Positions 34,868 through 44,242 of a stretch of DNA of 64,000 nucleotides are shown one piece after another. The notes under the pieces were generated by a model. It did no database searches, was not told the origin of the DNA, and saw nothing but the letters and a program-made list of their open reading frames with translations. The translations under genes were made by a program, and so were the position numbers. The DNA comes from Rhodoferax fermentans (GTDB taxonomy: Bacteria > Pseudomonadota > Gammaproteobacteria > Burkholderiales > Burkholderiaceae_C), in NCBI RefSeq assembly GCF_002017865.1, contig NZ_MTJN01000002.1, forward strand, positions 2,232,001-2,296,000. The letters run 5' to 3'. How positions within the stretch are numbered: the stretch's first letter is position 1; each line of letters starts with the position of its first letter.

Positions 34868-37800
34868 CTAGGTTCTGAATGTGAAGCTGGGTTCACCGGT
34901 GTCGGGTGAGAGCTTGTGCAACTGGCGCAGCTGCCGCAGTTCGGTCAGCAAGAGTTGGCTCAGATCGGCCATCTCTGCGAGTTTCTGCGCGGTCTGCTGG
35001 GCGTTGCGCTCGCTGCGCTGCTCGTAGAGGGCATCGGCGCGTTCGTGCAGTGTCTGGTGCAAGGCCTCCAGACGGGCAAACCCCGGGTACTGTTCGAGCT
35101 TGAGGCGGGTGCTGGATTTGTTGAGCCAGACCGAGAATCGGCAGCACGGGCCATCCACCACCGGCGCCGGACGTTGTGAACGGGTGGCCAGACTCATCAC
35201 TTCCTTGAACCAGGCGCGGTGTTCGGTTTCGGCCAGCAGCATCGCGATGCCGCGTGAGCCCACCGACTCGGACTCGGCCCAGCTGCTGGGCACAGACCAC
35301 TGCGCCAGCCAGCCTGGCACCTGGGTGGCGGGCATCGGTTTGGCAATCGCATAACCCTGGCCAAACTCGCAGCCAAATTCGATCAGGGCACACCCATGGG
35401 CCACGGTCTCCACGCCTTCGGCCAGGGCGATGCGGTCAAAGTTGCGTGCCAGCCCCAGCACGCTGTTGACGATGGAGGCGTCCTCCACATCGTCGAGCAT
35501 GCCACGCACAAAACTCTGGTCAATCTTCAGGGTGTGTGCGGTCAGCTGTTTCAGGAAGGTCAGCGAGGAATAACCGGTGCCAAAGTCGTCCAGCGCACAC
35601 GACAAGCCCATGCCTTGCAGTCGGGCGATCAGCGCCGAGACCTGGGTGATGTTGCCCAAAGCGCCGGTTTCCAGGATCTCCAGCTCCAGCTGCTGGGGCT
35701 GGAGGCTGGGTTGCTGGTCCAGCTGCCACTGCAGCCGGTCGGCAAATTCGGGGTCCAGCAGCTGCTGGGCGTCGATGTTGACACTGACCGAGGTGTGGAT
35801 CCCCTGGGCCTGCCAGCTGGCCAGCTGCGCCAGCGCGGTTTCGATCACCCAGTCGCCCAGTTTCACCGCCATCGGGTGTTGCTCCAGCAGGCCGATGAAG
35901 GCGTAGGGCGGCAGCAAACCCAGCTCAGGGTGCTGCCAGCGGATCAGGGCCTCAAAACCGACCACCTCACCGGTGTGTAGTCGTACTTTGGGCTGGTAAA
36001 ACAACACAAACTCGCGGCGCAACAGGGCTTGGCCGACCTCGTCGATGCGGGTCAGGCGGGTGCGGGTGATCTCGTCCTTGACCGGGTCAAAGTGGTGATA
36101 GCGATTTTTGCCGGCCTGTTTGGCCAGGTACATCGCCTGGCTGGCTTGGCGCAACAGCTGCTCGGCATCGATCTGGTCATTCGGGCTCAGCTGCGCGATG
36201 CCGATGCTGGCCGTCAGGGACAGCGTCTGTACCTGGTCGGTCACCTGCATCGGCTGCGCCAGCAGCAGCAGCAGCTGGTCCACCAGACGCAGGCAGTCGT
36301 CGGGCTGCGCCAGGTGGCTGAACATCACCGCAAACTCGTCACCACCGATGTGGGCCAGCAGCTGCTGGCTTTGCAAGGTGCTGGAGAGCCGGTGGCTCAC
36401 CGCCAGGATCAGTTGGTTGCCAATTTCGGGCCCATACGACAGGTTCAGCGCGGCAAAATTGTCCAGATCGATGTAGGCCACGGCCAACTGCTGTGGTGTG
36501 CTGTGTTCGGCCATGCTGGCGGCCAGCAGTTCTACAAACAGCTTGCGGTTGGGCAGGCCGGTCAGCGCGTCGTGGTGGGTGATGCAGTCGATCTGTTCGT
36601 GGTGGTTCTTTTGTTCACTGATGTCGATGGTGATGCCCGACAGCAGCAGCGGCTGGCCGGTCTCGTCGCGCTGCATCACCCGTCCCAGGGTACGGCACCA
36701 GACCCAATGGCCGTCTTTGTGGCACATGCGCAACTCCAGCTCGTAGCTGGGGGACTCGCCGCTCAGGTGTTGGGCCATCAGGCGTTGCTGGCGCGCTTTG
36801 TCGTCCGGATGGATCCACGAGATGTACAAGCCGTACGGGCCTTGCCGGTGTTTGAGACCGGGGTAACCCAGCATCGCCGAGCTGCGTTCGTTGAAACGGA
36901 TGACATCGGTGCGCAGGTCCCATTCCCAGGTGCCGGCCTGCGCGGCGTCCACCGCGTTTTGCAGCTGCAGGCGTTCGGCCTCCAGGGCGGCGGTGATGGT
37001 CTGGCGTTCGGTGATGTCGTGGGCCACACCCAACACCCCCTGCAACAGGCCGTGGGCATCACGCAGCGGCACCTTGGTGGTTTCCATCAGCGAGCGCTTG
37101 CCGCTGATCGGGTGGGTGACCCATTCCTCGTAGACCAGCGGCTGCTGTGAGGCGCTGGCCATCTGGTCCCGCGCCTGGAAGGCAGCGGCGAGTTCCGGGG
37201 TGAACAACTCGTGGTCGGTTTTGCCAAGAATGGCCGACTTCTCCAGCCCGAGAAAGTGTTCAAAAGCGGTGTTGCACGACAGGTGAACACCGTTCACATC
37301 CTTGAACCAGACCTGATCGGGCAGGGTGTCCACCAGGGTCTGCAAATGGGTTTCGCTGGCGGTGAGTGCCGACTCGGCCCGGTGCCGGTCGGTCACATCG
37401 GTGAAGATGGCCAGGATGTTGCTGCGCCCAGCCAGGGTCATCGGCAGGCGCTCGATTTCGGCCATGAAGCGGCTGCCGTCCTTGCGCTGCGTGGTGATCA
37501 CGCGCGGGGCTTTGGTGATGCCCTGCAGCATCGCCTCAAAGTCGGCGTCTATCTCCGGCAAGGCCTCGGCAGGATGGATGTCCACCAGACCCATGCCCAT
37601 CAGTTCCTCGAGCGGGTAACCCAGCAGCTGGCAAAACCAGGCGTTGGCAAACACAAAACGGCGGGTCACGGCGTCAGCCACCACCAGCCCGGTGGGGGCA
37701 TGGTCGATCACGCTGCGCAGGGTCTGTTCCAGCGGCGACATCGAAGCCGATGCCCGTCCGGCCGGGCCGTTGAGCAAAAACCGCCAGCGTTGCTGGCTGC

Positions 37801-38389
37801 TGCTCAGCGCACCTTCCAGCTGTTGGCGGGCCACTTTCTCCTGCATCAGTGACAAGGCCTGGGCCGACACCGTGCGGTACATCGCCAACACACCCTGCAG
37901 CAGCACCGGCGTGGCCCCGGACCTCGTGGCCTGCGCCTGCTGGTGTGCCTGCGCCAGGCTGAGTCCGGCCTTGACGCCGAGCACCACCTGCGCCAGGTGT
38001 TTGTCGTGTTCCAGAATATGCACCGCCAGCCACTCGGTCAGGTAGGCAAACAGCTCGTCCATCAGCTCGGGCAAGGGCGCCTGGGCAGCCTGCAGCTTGA
38101 CCACCTGGGCCACAAAACGCTGGTGTTCGCGCACATGCTCGTCCAAGGCGGCATGGCCTGCGAGTGTGGTCCGCCAGATGCCTTCTTCGGTGCGGAAATG
38201 GCTGTCGGCGTAGTCGGTCAATTCGGCCAGGCTGGTGTTGAGGTCAATTGCGCTGGCGCCTTGGACATGTTGCTGCGCCAGCCGGTTGATCAGCCGCACC
38301 AGCACCTGATGCTGCTCATCGATCAGGGCAATGCCTGTGTCCAGGTGGCTGTTCCAGGGGAAGATCTCAAACATCGTCTGGTTCAGCAT
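34868..38389 (-). CDS. Hemerythrin-PAS-GGDEF-EAL-CZB sensory protein
   Basis: About 1173 residues. Residues 5-140 are a bacteriohemerythrin (FPWNSHLDTGIALIDEQHQ, HFRTEEGIW, HILEHDKHL), a diiron oxygen-binding fold. At least three PAS domains follow (about 220-620), then GGDEF (HIGGDEFAVMFS, near 682) and EAL (VGFEALIRWQHPE near 811, with DDFGTGYSSL). The last 120 residues form a chemoreceptor zinc-binding (CZB) domain (HRAWFKEV, then CCRFSVWLN and LEALHQTLH). Both catalytic sites look intact; the GGDEF lacks the RxxD inhibitory site. No membrane helices, so cytoplasmic. ATG at 38389 overlaps the TauE/SafE stop by one base. Confidence 0.85.
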   Translation of the reverse strand: MLNQTMFEIFPWNSHLDTGIALIDEQHQVLVRLINRLAQQHVQGASAIDLNTSLAELTDYADSHFRTEEGIWRTTLAGHAALDEHVREHQRFVAQVVKLQAAQAPLPELMDELFAYLTEWLAVHILEHDKHLAQVVLGVKAGLSLAQAHQQAQATRSGATPVLLQGVLAMYRTVSAQALSLMQEKVARQQLEGALSSSQQRWRFLLNGPAGRASASMSPLEQTLRSVIDHAPTGLVVADAVTRRFVFANAWFCQLLGYPLEELMGMGLVDIHPAEALPEIDADFEAMLQGITKAPRVITTQRKDGSRFMAEIERLPMTLAGRSNILAIFTDVTDRHRAESALTASETHLQTLVDTLPDQVWFKDVNGVHLSCNTAFEHFLGLEKSAILGKTDHELFTPELAAAFQARDQMASASQQPLVYEEWVTHPISGKRSLMETTKVPLRDAHGLLQGVLGVAHDITERQTITAALEAERLQLQNAVDAAQAGTWEWDLRTDVIRFNERSSAMLGYPGLKHRQGPYGLYISWIHPDDKARQQRLMAQHLSGESPSYELELRMCHKDGHWVWCRTLGRVMQRDETGQPLLLSGITIDISEQKNHHEQIDCITHHDALTGLPNRKLFVELLAASMAEHSTPQQLAVAYIDLDNFAALNLSYGPEIGNQLILAVSHRLSSTLQSQQLLAHIGGDEFAVMFSHLAQPDDCLRLVDQLLLLLAQPMQVTDQVQTLSLTASIGIAQLSPNDQIDAEQLLRQASQAMYLAKQAGKNRYHHFDPVKDEITRTRLTRIDEVGQALLRREFVLFYQPKVRLHTGEVVGFEALIRWQHPELGLLPPYAFIGLLEQHPMAVKLGDWVIETALAQLASWQAQGIHTSVSVNIDAQQLLDPEFADRLQWQLDQQPSLQPQQLELEILETGALGNITQVSALIARLQGMGLSCALDDFGTGYSSLTFLKQLTAHTLKIDQSFVRGMLDDVEDASIVNSVLGLARNFDRIALAEGVETVAHGCALIEFGCEFGQGYAIAKPMPATQVPGWLAQWSVPSSWAESESVGSRGIAMLLAETEHRAWFKEVMSLATRSQRPAPVVDGPCCRFSVWLNKSSTRLKLEQYPGFARLEALHQTLHERADALYEQRSERNAQQTAQKLAEMADLSQLLLTELRQLRQLHKLSPDTGEPSFTFRT

Positions 38390-39150
38390 CAGCTGTTGCG
38401 GGTGAAAAAGACCAGGCTCATCACCAGACCGGTCACGATCACACCCCAACGTACCGCCTGCGCTGGCAAACGTCTGGCCCAGCGCGCCCCGAGAAAACCG
38501 CCCACCGTGGCGGCCACCATCATCAGCAGGCCTTCGCGCCAGGCAATCGCACCGGCCAGCACAAAGGCCGCCACCGACAACCAGGACAACACCAGCGAAT
38601 TCAGGTTTTTGAGCGCATTGGCGGTGTGGATGTGGGACTCACCGGTGACGGCGTACAAGGCCATCAGCAAAATACCCAGGCCACCGTTGAAATAACCCCC
38701 GTAAATGGCCACCAGCAGCAGACCGGGCTCGCGCCAGCGGTCCAGGTCGAGGGTGCTGCGCTGGGCCCGACGCGCCAGGCTCGGCCCCGCAGCAAACAGC
38801 GCGGTGGCGAACAACAGCAGCCAGGGCACGATCACCGAGAACACTTTGGCCGGTGTCACCAGCAGCAAACAGGCACCGGCCACACCACCCAGCGCCGCAA
38901 TGGCCATTTCACGCTGCAGGCGCCGTGGTGGCACACGGCGCAGTTCGTCCCGGAAACCCAGGGTGCTGCCGAGGTAACCCGGGCTTACCGCGAGGGCACT
39001 GGTGGCGTTGGCCATGATCGGCGGCACGCCGGCAAACACCAGCGCGGGCAGGGTCAGGAAGCTGCCGCCGCCGGCCACGGCGTTGAGCACACCGGCCGCA
39101 AAAGCAGCGCCAGCCAGCAGCAAGGGGAGGGTCCAGACGTCCAACAACAT
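38389..39150 (-). CDS. TauE/SafE-family membrane exporter
   Basis: A 253-residue inner-membrane protein with seven or eight helices. AAFAAGVLNAVAGGGSFLTL and GVPPIMANATSALAVSPGYL are the TauE/SafE motifs. Members export sulfite, sulfoacetate or other small anions. Its stop codon shares one base with the start of the hemerythrin protein, so translation is coupled. Confidence 0.87.
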   Translation of the reverse strand: MLLDVWTLPLLLAGAAFAAGVLNAVAGGGSFLTLPALVFAGVPPIMANATSALAVSPGYLGSTLGFRDELRRVPPRRLQREMAIAALGGVAGACLLLVTPAKVFSVIVPWLLLFATALFAAGPSLARRAQRSTLDLDRWREPGLLLVAIYGGYFNGGLGILLMALYAVTGESHIHTANALKNLNSLVLSWLSVAAFVLAGAIAWREGLLMMVAATVGGFLGARWARRLPAQAVRWGVIVTGLVMSLVFFTRNS

Positions 39151-39219
39151 CCCGCCATTGTCACCCGCTTGGGCACCCTTTTTGTGCGTGGTTTGGGGGT
39201 TTCAGCGCAAGTTGATCAC

Positions 39220-39615
39220 TCAGGCGGGTACCGCAAAGCGCTGGTTCAGGTAGCCGATGATCACGGCGGAGTCCTGGATCCACTGCACCTGGCCGTTGGC
39301 ATCGGTGACCTGCAGGCAGGGCACCTGGTCGCGCCCGCTGCCTTGTACCAGCTCGGCTTTGTGGCGGGCGTCATGCTGGGCGTCACGCTTCTCGATGGGC
39401 AGCGCCAGCCGGTGCATCTCTTGACGCACCTTGAGGCAAAACGGACAGGTTTTGAACTGGTAGAGCGCCAGGCTGCGGCAGTCCTGGTCCACCTGAGCCT
39501 GCAATGCGGGCGCGCGCTGTACCGCTTGGGGGCGGCTGAGCCGCTCCCACAGCAGCATGAAAGGGCCCAGGGCAATGCGCAGGCTGCGGAAAAAGAGTCG
39601 GATCAGAGGTTTCAT
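39220..39615 (-). CDS. Glutaredoxin with N-terminal membrane anchor
   Basis: A 131-residue protein. The first 28 residues (MKPLIRLFFRSLRIALGPFM) form a hydrophobic, arginine-flanked anchor; a glutaredoxin fold follows with CPFC (Cys57, Cys60) in LYQFKTCPFCLKVRQ and the cis-proline strand VPCLQV. A role in protein or iron-sulfur thiol chemistry at the membrane is likely. Start chosen at the ATG preceding the anchor; 69 bases separate it from the TauE/SafE gene. Confidence 0.8.
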   Translation of the reverse strand: MKPLIRLFFRSLRIALGPFMLLWERLSRPQAVQRAPALQAQVDQDCRSLALYQFKTCPFCLKVRQEMHRLALPIEKRDAQHDARHKAELVQGSGRDQVPCLQVTDANGQVQWIQDSAVIIGYLNQRFAVPA

Positions 39616-39748
39616 CAAACAAGGAGGTGGCTGTCGTTGGATCATACGGCACGCGCTTGGGCCTGGCTTTACCTGCGCTTTACATGGCGCTAACCACTGC
39701 TTACAAACGCTGCCTAAACTGGAAGCAGATTTCCCAAGGAGCCACGCC

Positions 39749-40225
39749 ATGACTGCGCAAACCACACCCGGTGGCCTTTTGCCGCAAACCCCCGAGATAC
39801 CGACGGACCAGCTGCTGGTCGAGGTCTACGCCCAAGCCGCACCTGCGGTGCAATCGGGCATGCTCTCCAAACTGGTGGGCAAGGTGTACCAGAGTGCTGC
39901 TCCGGACGAGCGTTCCGTGTTGGTGCGCCAGCTGATGCAGCCGCTGGGTATCCTGTCCTTGCTGGCGGTGGCCAACGGGGTGTTTGCCAAACTGCGGCTG
40001 CAGGGTGGGCTCTCTGGCTGGTCGACCCGGCTTGACGAGGTGCAGGTGGACGATGTGGTGGAACTGGCCAGTTTTGTGCAACAGGTCAGTGGGCAGGCGA
40101 TGCATAGCCTGGCCCAGTGGCTCAGTGCCTCACCGGTGCTGCTGAGCTCTGCCGCTGCGGTGATGCTGGTCAAGCTGCTGCTGGACCGCGCTACGCCAGG
40201 GCAGGAGGCTGAGCCGCAGCTCTGA
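39749..40225 (+). CDS. Hypothetical protein
   Basis: 158 residues, start at 39749 with AAGGAG seven bases before. Mixed alpha-helical composition with a stretch LGILSLLAVANGVFAKL and a second hydrophobic segment near the C-terminus (VLLSSAAAVMLVKLLL). I recognise no family. The open frame upstream of 39749 is not coding. It is divergent from the glutaredoxin gene. Confidence 0.6.
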   Translation: MTAQTTPGGLLPQTPEIPTDQLLVEVYAQAAPAVQSGMLSKLVGKVYQSAAPDERSVLVRQLMQPLGILSLLAVANGVFAKLRLQGGLSGWSTRLDEVQVDDVVELASFVQQVSGQAMHSLAQWLSASPVLLSSAAAVMLVKLLLDRATPGQEAEPQL

Positions 40226-40229
40226 AGAT

Positions 40230-40290
40230 ATAAGTCAAATCAGCCGTTAGCCCTTTTATAGCAAGGGCTGACAGCTCTTAAAACTATAGT
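40230..40290. repeat. Palindromic repeat copy R6
   Basis: AGCCCTT (40249-40255) and AAGGGCT (40263-40269) with a 7-nt loop, flanked by TCAGCCGTT and GACAGCTC. Between convergent genes, so a two-way terminator is possible. Confidence 0.72.
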
Positions 40291-41708
40291 TCAAAAATTT
40301 TCCCCGGGTTCAGGATGTTGTCCGGGTCCAGCGCGGTTTTGATGGCGCGCATCATGGCCACCGCGCCAACACCGGTTTCTTCGAGCAAAAAGCCTTTTTT
40401 GTGCAGGCCCACACCGTGTTCACCGGTGCAGGTGCCACCCAGGGCCAGCGCCCGGCGCACCAGCTGGTGGTTGAGCTGTTCGGCCGTAGCCCGCTCTTCG
40501 GGGCTGTTGGGGTCGATCAGGTAGCCCATGTGGAAGTTGCCATCACCGACGTGGCCCACCATGAAGTACGGGATGCCGCTGGCCTGCGTCTCCAGCACCG
40601 AGTCCAGCAAGGCGTCGGCCAGCCGCGAGATCGGCACACAGGCGTCGGTCGAGATGACTTTGCAGCCCGGGCGCGATTGCACCCCGGCAAAGTAGGCGTT
40701 GTGCCGTGCCGTCCAGAGCCGGGTGCGCTCCTCCGGGGTGTGCGCCCATTCAAAGGTGTCGCCGCCAAATTCGGCGGCGATGGCCTGCACGGTTTCCACC
40801 TGCTCCTGCACCCCGGCTGGTGAGCCGTGGAACTCCATCAGCAGCAAGGCACTCTCGGGCAGACTCAGTTTGGAATGGGTGTTGACCATGCGCACGGTGA
40901 CGGCATCCAGCAGCTCACAACGCGCAATCGGCACCCCCATCTGGATGATCTGGATGGTGGCATTGACGGCCTCGGCCAGGCTGGCAAAACTGCAGGTGGC
41001 GGCCATCACCGCCTCGGGCAGCGGGTAGAGCTTGAGCGTGATCTCGGTCAGGATGCCCAGCGTGCCCTCGCTGCCCACCATCAGGCGTGTCAGGTCGTAA
41101 CCGGCGCTGCTTTTTTTGGCACGGGTGCCGGTGTGGATCAGCTCGCCACTGGCGGTGACCACGTCGAGCGCCAGCACGTTCTCACGCATGGTGCCGTAAC
41201 GCACGGCGTTGGTGCCACTGGCACGGGTCGCGCACATGCCGCCGATGCTGGCGTCGGCACCGGGGTCAATCGGGAAAAACAGGCCGGTGGATTTGACGGC
41301 TTCGTTCAGCGCCTTGCGCGTCACGCCGGGCTGCACCGTCACCGTCAGGTCTTCGGCGTGGATGGCCAGCACCTGGTTCATGCGGCCCACATCGATGCTG
41401 ATGCCGCCTTGCACCGCCAGCAGATGCCCCTCCACCGACGAGCCTGCGCCAAACGGGATCACCGGCACCTTGTATTGCGCGGCCAGCTTCACCGCGTCAC
41501 TCACATCCTGGGCCGATTCGGCAAACACCACCGCGTCGGGCGGTGGCACGCTGAAAGAGGATTCGTCGCGCCCGTGCTGTTCACGCACCACCTGGGCCAG
41601 TGACAGCTGTTTGCCAAAGCGCTGGCTCAAGGCCTCGATCAGGGCAGGGGGTACCGGGCGGGTTTGGACAACTGGGCGCAGGGGCTCGCTCGTCAGGGAT
41701 ACGTTCAT
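40284..41708 (-). CDS. FAD-linked oxidoreductase, D-lactate dehydrogenase (cytochrome) type
   Basis: A 474-residue VAO-family flavoprotein. FAD-binding domain with PVIPFGAGSSVEGHLLA, ADASIGGMCATRASGTNAVR and YGTMRENVLALDVV; cap domain with HVGDGNFHMGYL and CTGEHGVGLHKKGFL near the C-terminus. The pattern fits D-lactate dehydrogenase (cytochrome) or glycolate oxidase GlcD-like enzymes, which pass electrons to the quinone pool or cytochrome c. Start at 41708 with GGAG upstream. Confidence 0.85.
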   Translation of the reverse strand: MNVSLTSEPLRPVVQTRPVPPALIEALSQRFGKQLSLAQVVREQHGRDESSFSVPPPDAVVFAESAQDVSDAVKLAAQYKVPVIPFGAGSSVEGHLLAVQGGISIDVGRMNQVLAIHAEDLTVTVQPGVTRKALNEAVKSTGLFFPIDPGADASIGGMCATRASGTNAVRYGTMRENVLALDVVTASGELIHTGTRAKKSSAGYDLTRLMVGSEGTLGILTEITLKLYPLPEAVMAATCSFASLAEAVNATIQIIQMGVPIARCELLDAVTVRMVNTHSKLSLPESALLLMEFHGSPAGVQEQVETVQAIAAEFGGDTFEWAHTPEERTRLWTARHNAYFAGVQSRPGCKVISTDACVPISRLADALLDSVLETQASGIPYFMVGHVGDGNFHMGYLIDPNSPEERATAEQLNHQLVRRALALGGTCTGEHGVGLHKKGFLLEETGVGAVAMMRAIKTALDPDNILNPGKIFEL

Positions 41709-41824
41709 GGGGTCTCCGTGGTGGAGGGCGATTATCGGCAATCGCCGCTGCATGCTGCGTGGGTGACAATCCAGCCGCAGCCGTTGGGCGCTGTTTTTTT
41801 CCGGATGTCAAAGGTCTTGTCCCC

Positions 41825-42232
41825 ATGGAGATGCAACACGCCCTGGCCCAGGAGTGGGCCACCCTGCAAAACCACCACGAAGCGCAGGAGCGCAACGCCT
41901 TGGGTCTCAAGCTGCTGGCCTTGCTGCTGGTGGCGGGTAGCTGGATGACCGGGCTGGAGCCGCTGCTGGCGGCGGCCCTGGTGCTGGTTTTGTGGTTGCA
42001 GGAAGCCATTTTGAAAACCTGGCAACACCGGCTGGCCGAGCGGCTGCTGGTGATCGAGAGGCTGTTCACACGGGGCCCGCAGGGCGCCGAGGCACCGTTT
42101 CAGCTGCATACGCAGTGGTTGGCCCAACGCCCTGGTCTGGGCGGCCTGCTGGCCGAATATGGCCGCAGCGCTCTGCGCCCGACGGTGGCCTTCCCGTATG
42201 CCGTGCTGTGTTTGCTGGTGCTGTTGGTGTAA
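41825..42232 (+). CDS. Hypothetical two- to three-helix membrane protein
   Basis: 135 residues. Hydrophobic helices at about 27-45 (ALGLKLLALLLVAGSWM), 45-60 and at the C-terminal end (VAFPYAVLCLLVLLV), with an arginine-rich cytoplasmic part between. No family recognised. The ribosome binding site of the ATG at 41825 is weak. Divergent from the FAD-linked oxidoreductase. Confidence 0.55.
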   Translation: MEMQHALAQEWATLQNHHEAQERNALGLKLLALLLVAGSWMTGLEPLLAAALVLVLWLQEAILKTWQHRLAERLLVIERLFTRGPQGAEAPFQLHTQWLAQRPGLGGLLAEYGRSALRPTVAFPYAVLCLLVLLV

Positions 42233-42336
42233 GGCTTTTGCACTGCTGGCGCTAGGGCCATTGGTCAGGTCCTGTGCTGCCGGGGCCCTGCTCCAGGATA
42301 ATCGATAGCTATTTTTATCATAGCAAGGTAGCCATC

Positions 42337-42915
42337 ATGGGCCAGAGACTCACTCAAATCGCCACCCGCACAGGTGACAACGGCAGCACCGGCCTGGGCG
42401 ACAACACCCGCGTGTCCAAAAACAGTTTGCGCATCCACGCCATGGGTGACGTGGACGAGCTCAACTCCCACATCGGCCTGCTGCTGTGTGAGCCGATGCC
42501 AGACGCGGTGCGTGAGCTGCTGGTCAGCATCCAGCACCAGCTCTTTAACCTGGGCGGTGAGTTGTCGATCCCCGGTTATGAGTTGCTCAAGCTCGATGCG
42601 GTGCTGGCGCTCGAAGAAGCCCTGGCCCATTTCAACGCGCAGCTGCCCACACTGCAGGAGTTCATCCTGCCCGCCGGCAGCCGTGCCGCTGCGCAGGCGC
42701 ATGTGTGCCGCACCGTGGCGCGCCGGGCCGAACGTGTGGTGGTGGCGCTGGCCAACCAGGACGCCCTCAAACCCACACCACAGCAGTACCTCAACCGCCT
42801 GTCCGACCTGATGTTTGTGCTGGCGCGGGTGCTCAACCGCTACCGACCGGAAGGCGGCGTGGGTGACGACGTTTATTGGCGCAGTGAACGCCTGAAACAG
42901 TCCACAGCGGACTGA
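42337..42915 (+). CDS. PduO-type cob(I)alamin adenosyltransferase
   Basis: A 192-residue ATP:cob(I)alamin adenosyltransferase that makes adenosylcobalamin. Family motifs TRTGDNGSTGLGD near the N-terminus, DVDELNSHIG, RTVARRAERVV and YLNRLSDLMFVLAR are all present. Start at 42337 (MGQRL), chosen by homology. The downstream gene is an efflux protein, so it probably stands alone. Confidence 0.93.
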   Translation: MGQRLTQIATRTGDNGSTGLGDNTRVSKNSLRIHAMGDVDELNSHIGLLLCEPMPDAVRELLVSIQHQLFNLGGELSIPGYELLKLDAVLALEEALAHFNAQLPTLQEFILPAGSRAAAQAHVCRTVARRAERVVVALANQDALKPTPQQYLNRLSDLMFVLARVLNRYRPEGGVGDDVYWRSERLKQSTAD

Positions 42916-42997
42916 TCCTCACGCCATCTTTACCAGAACTTTGCAGGGCACTTTACATGCCCGACATCCCTGACATAAGCCTGATTTATCATGGCTT

Positions 42998-44242
42998 ATG
43001 AACTTTTTGCGCCCGTCTCTCCTCACCTCCAGCACCCTGTCCGCGCTGGCTGTTCTGGCCCTTGTGGGCTGTTCTGACAAAGCCGCTGTTCCCGCTTCCG
43101 CCACCGCCGCACCGGCGGCCAGCGCCCCGGCGGGCACACCCGCCCCTGCTGCCAGTGCCGCAGCGCCACCAGTGTCTGTGAGTGTGGTACACGCCGCGCA
43201 GCGCGACATGGCGGTCAAGCTCAACGCCACCGGCACGGTGGTGCCACTGACCAGTGTGGATGTCCGCTCCCAGGTCACCAGCACTATCCGGCAAGTGCAT
43301 TTCAAGGAAGGCCAATTCGTCAAGGCAGGGCAATTGTTGTTCACGCTGGATGCCCGCACCGATGAGGCCAACGCCGCCAAGGCACGTGCCCAGCTGGCCA
43401 AAGATCAGGCGAGCCTGGCGGAAGCCCGGCGCCAGTGGGAACGTGCCAAGCAGCTGCTGGCACAGAACTTTGTCTCGCAGGGTGCGGTAGATACCGCCCA
43501 GGCCCAGGTGGACACCTGGATCGCCACCGTGGCCGCTGACCAGGCGGCCATTGCGGCCAGCAACGTGGCCTTGTCTTATGCCCGCATCACCGCACCCAAC
43601 AGCGGGCGCGCCGGTGCGGTCAATGTGTTTGCGGGCAGTGCGGTGCTGGCCAACCAGACCGCGTTGGTCACCATCACCCAGCTCGACCCGATCGGTGTGG
43701 CTTTCAGCATCTCGCAACGCGACTTGTCCAACGCCTTGACGGCGCTTCAGGGCGGTGGTGCCAAGGTGACGGCCACGCTGGCCGACGGCGGTGGCAGCTT
43801 TGAGGGGCGGCTGCAGTTTCTGGACAACCTGGTGGACGCCAACTCCGGCACGGTCAAGGCCAAGGCGGTGTTTGCCAACCCGGCCAGCAAACTCTGGCCG
43901 GGCGCTTTTGTCGAGGTGCAGCAAACCGTCACCACTCTGAAAGACGCGGTGGTGTTGCCACAGGCCAGCATCATCCAGGGCCCGCGCGGGACCATCGTGT
44001 ATGTGATCGAAAACGGTGTGGCGCAGCCGCGCCCGGTCAAGCTCTTGCATGCCGAGGGCGGTGAGGCGGCGGTCAGTGGTGTGCAGCCCGGTGAAGCCGT
44101 GGCCATGGATGGCCGCCAGAACCTGCGGCCCCAGGCCCGGGTGGTGGTGCGTGCGCCCGCCGCTGCGGCCTCGGGGGCGGGCAAAGGCCAGGGCAAGGGC
44201 GGCGGCAACAGCGCCCCGGCCAAGACGGCGAGCCAGCCATGA
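42998..44242 (+). CDS. RND efflux periplasmic adaptor lipoprotein
   Basis: A 414-residue membrane-fusion protein. Signal peptide with lipobox (VLALVGCSD, cysteine at 25), a proline- and alanine-rich linker, then lipoyl (QVTSTIRQVHFKEGQFVKAGQ), helical hairpin, beta barrel and membrane-proximal domains typical of HlyD_D23-type adaptors such as MdtA. A glycine/lysine-rich low-complexity C-terminus is notable. Overlaps the permease by four bases; no outer-membrane factor follows. Confidence 0.92.
   Translation: MNFLRPSLLTSSTLSALAVLALVGCSDKAAVPASATAAPAASAPAGTPAPAASAAAPPVSVSVVHAAQRDMAVKLNATGTVVPLTSVDVRSQVTSTIRQVHFKEGQFVKAGQLLFTLDARTDEANAAKARAQLAKDQASLAEARRQWERAKQLLAQNFVSQGAVDTAQAQVDTWIATVAADQAAIAASNVALSYARITAPNSGRAGAVNVFAGSAVLANQTALVTITQLDPIGVAFSISQRDLSNALTALQGGGAKVTATLADGGGSFEGRLQFLDNLVDANSGTVKAKAVFANPASKLWPGAFVEVQQTVTTLKDAVVLPQASIIQGPRGTIVYVIENGVAQPRPVKLLHAEGGEAAVSGVQPGEAVAMDGRQNLRPQARVVVRAPAAAASGAGKGQGKGGGNSAPAKTASQP

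Noticed and set aside
42240..42336. Another copy of the palindromic repeat before the cobalamin adenosyltransferase
   Set aside because: Only GATAGCTATTTTTATCATAG resembles the flanks; the AGCCCTT core is missing, so it was not counted.
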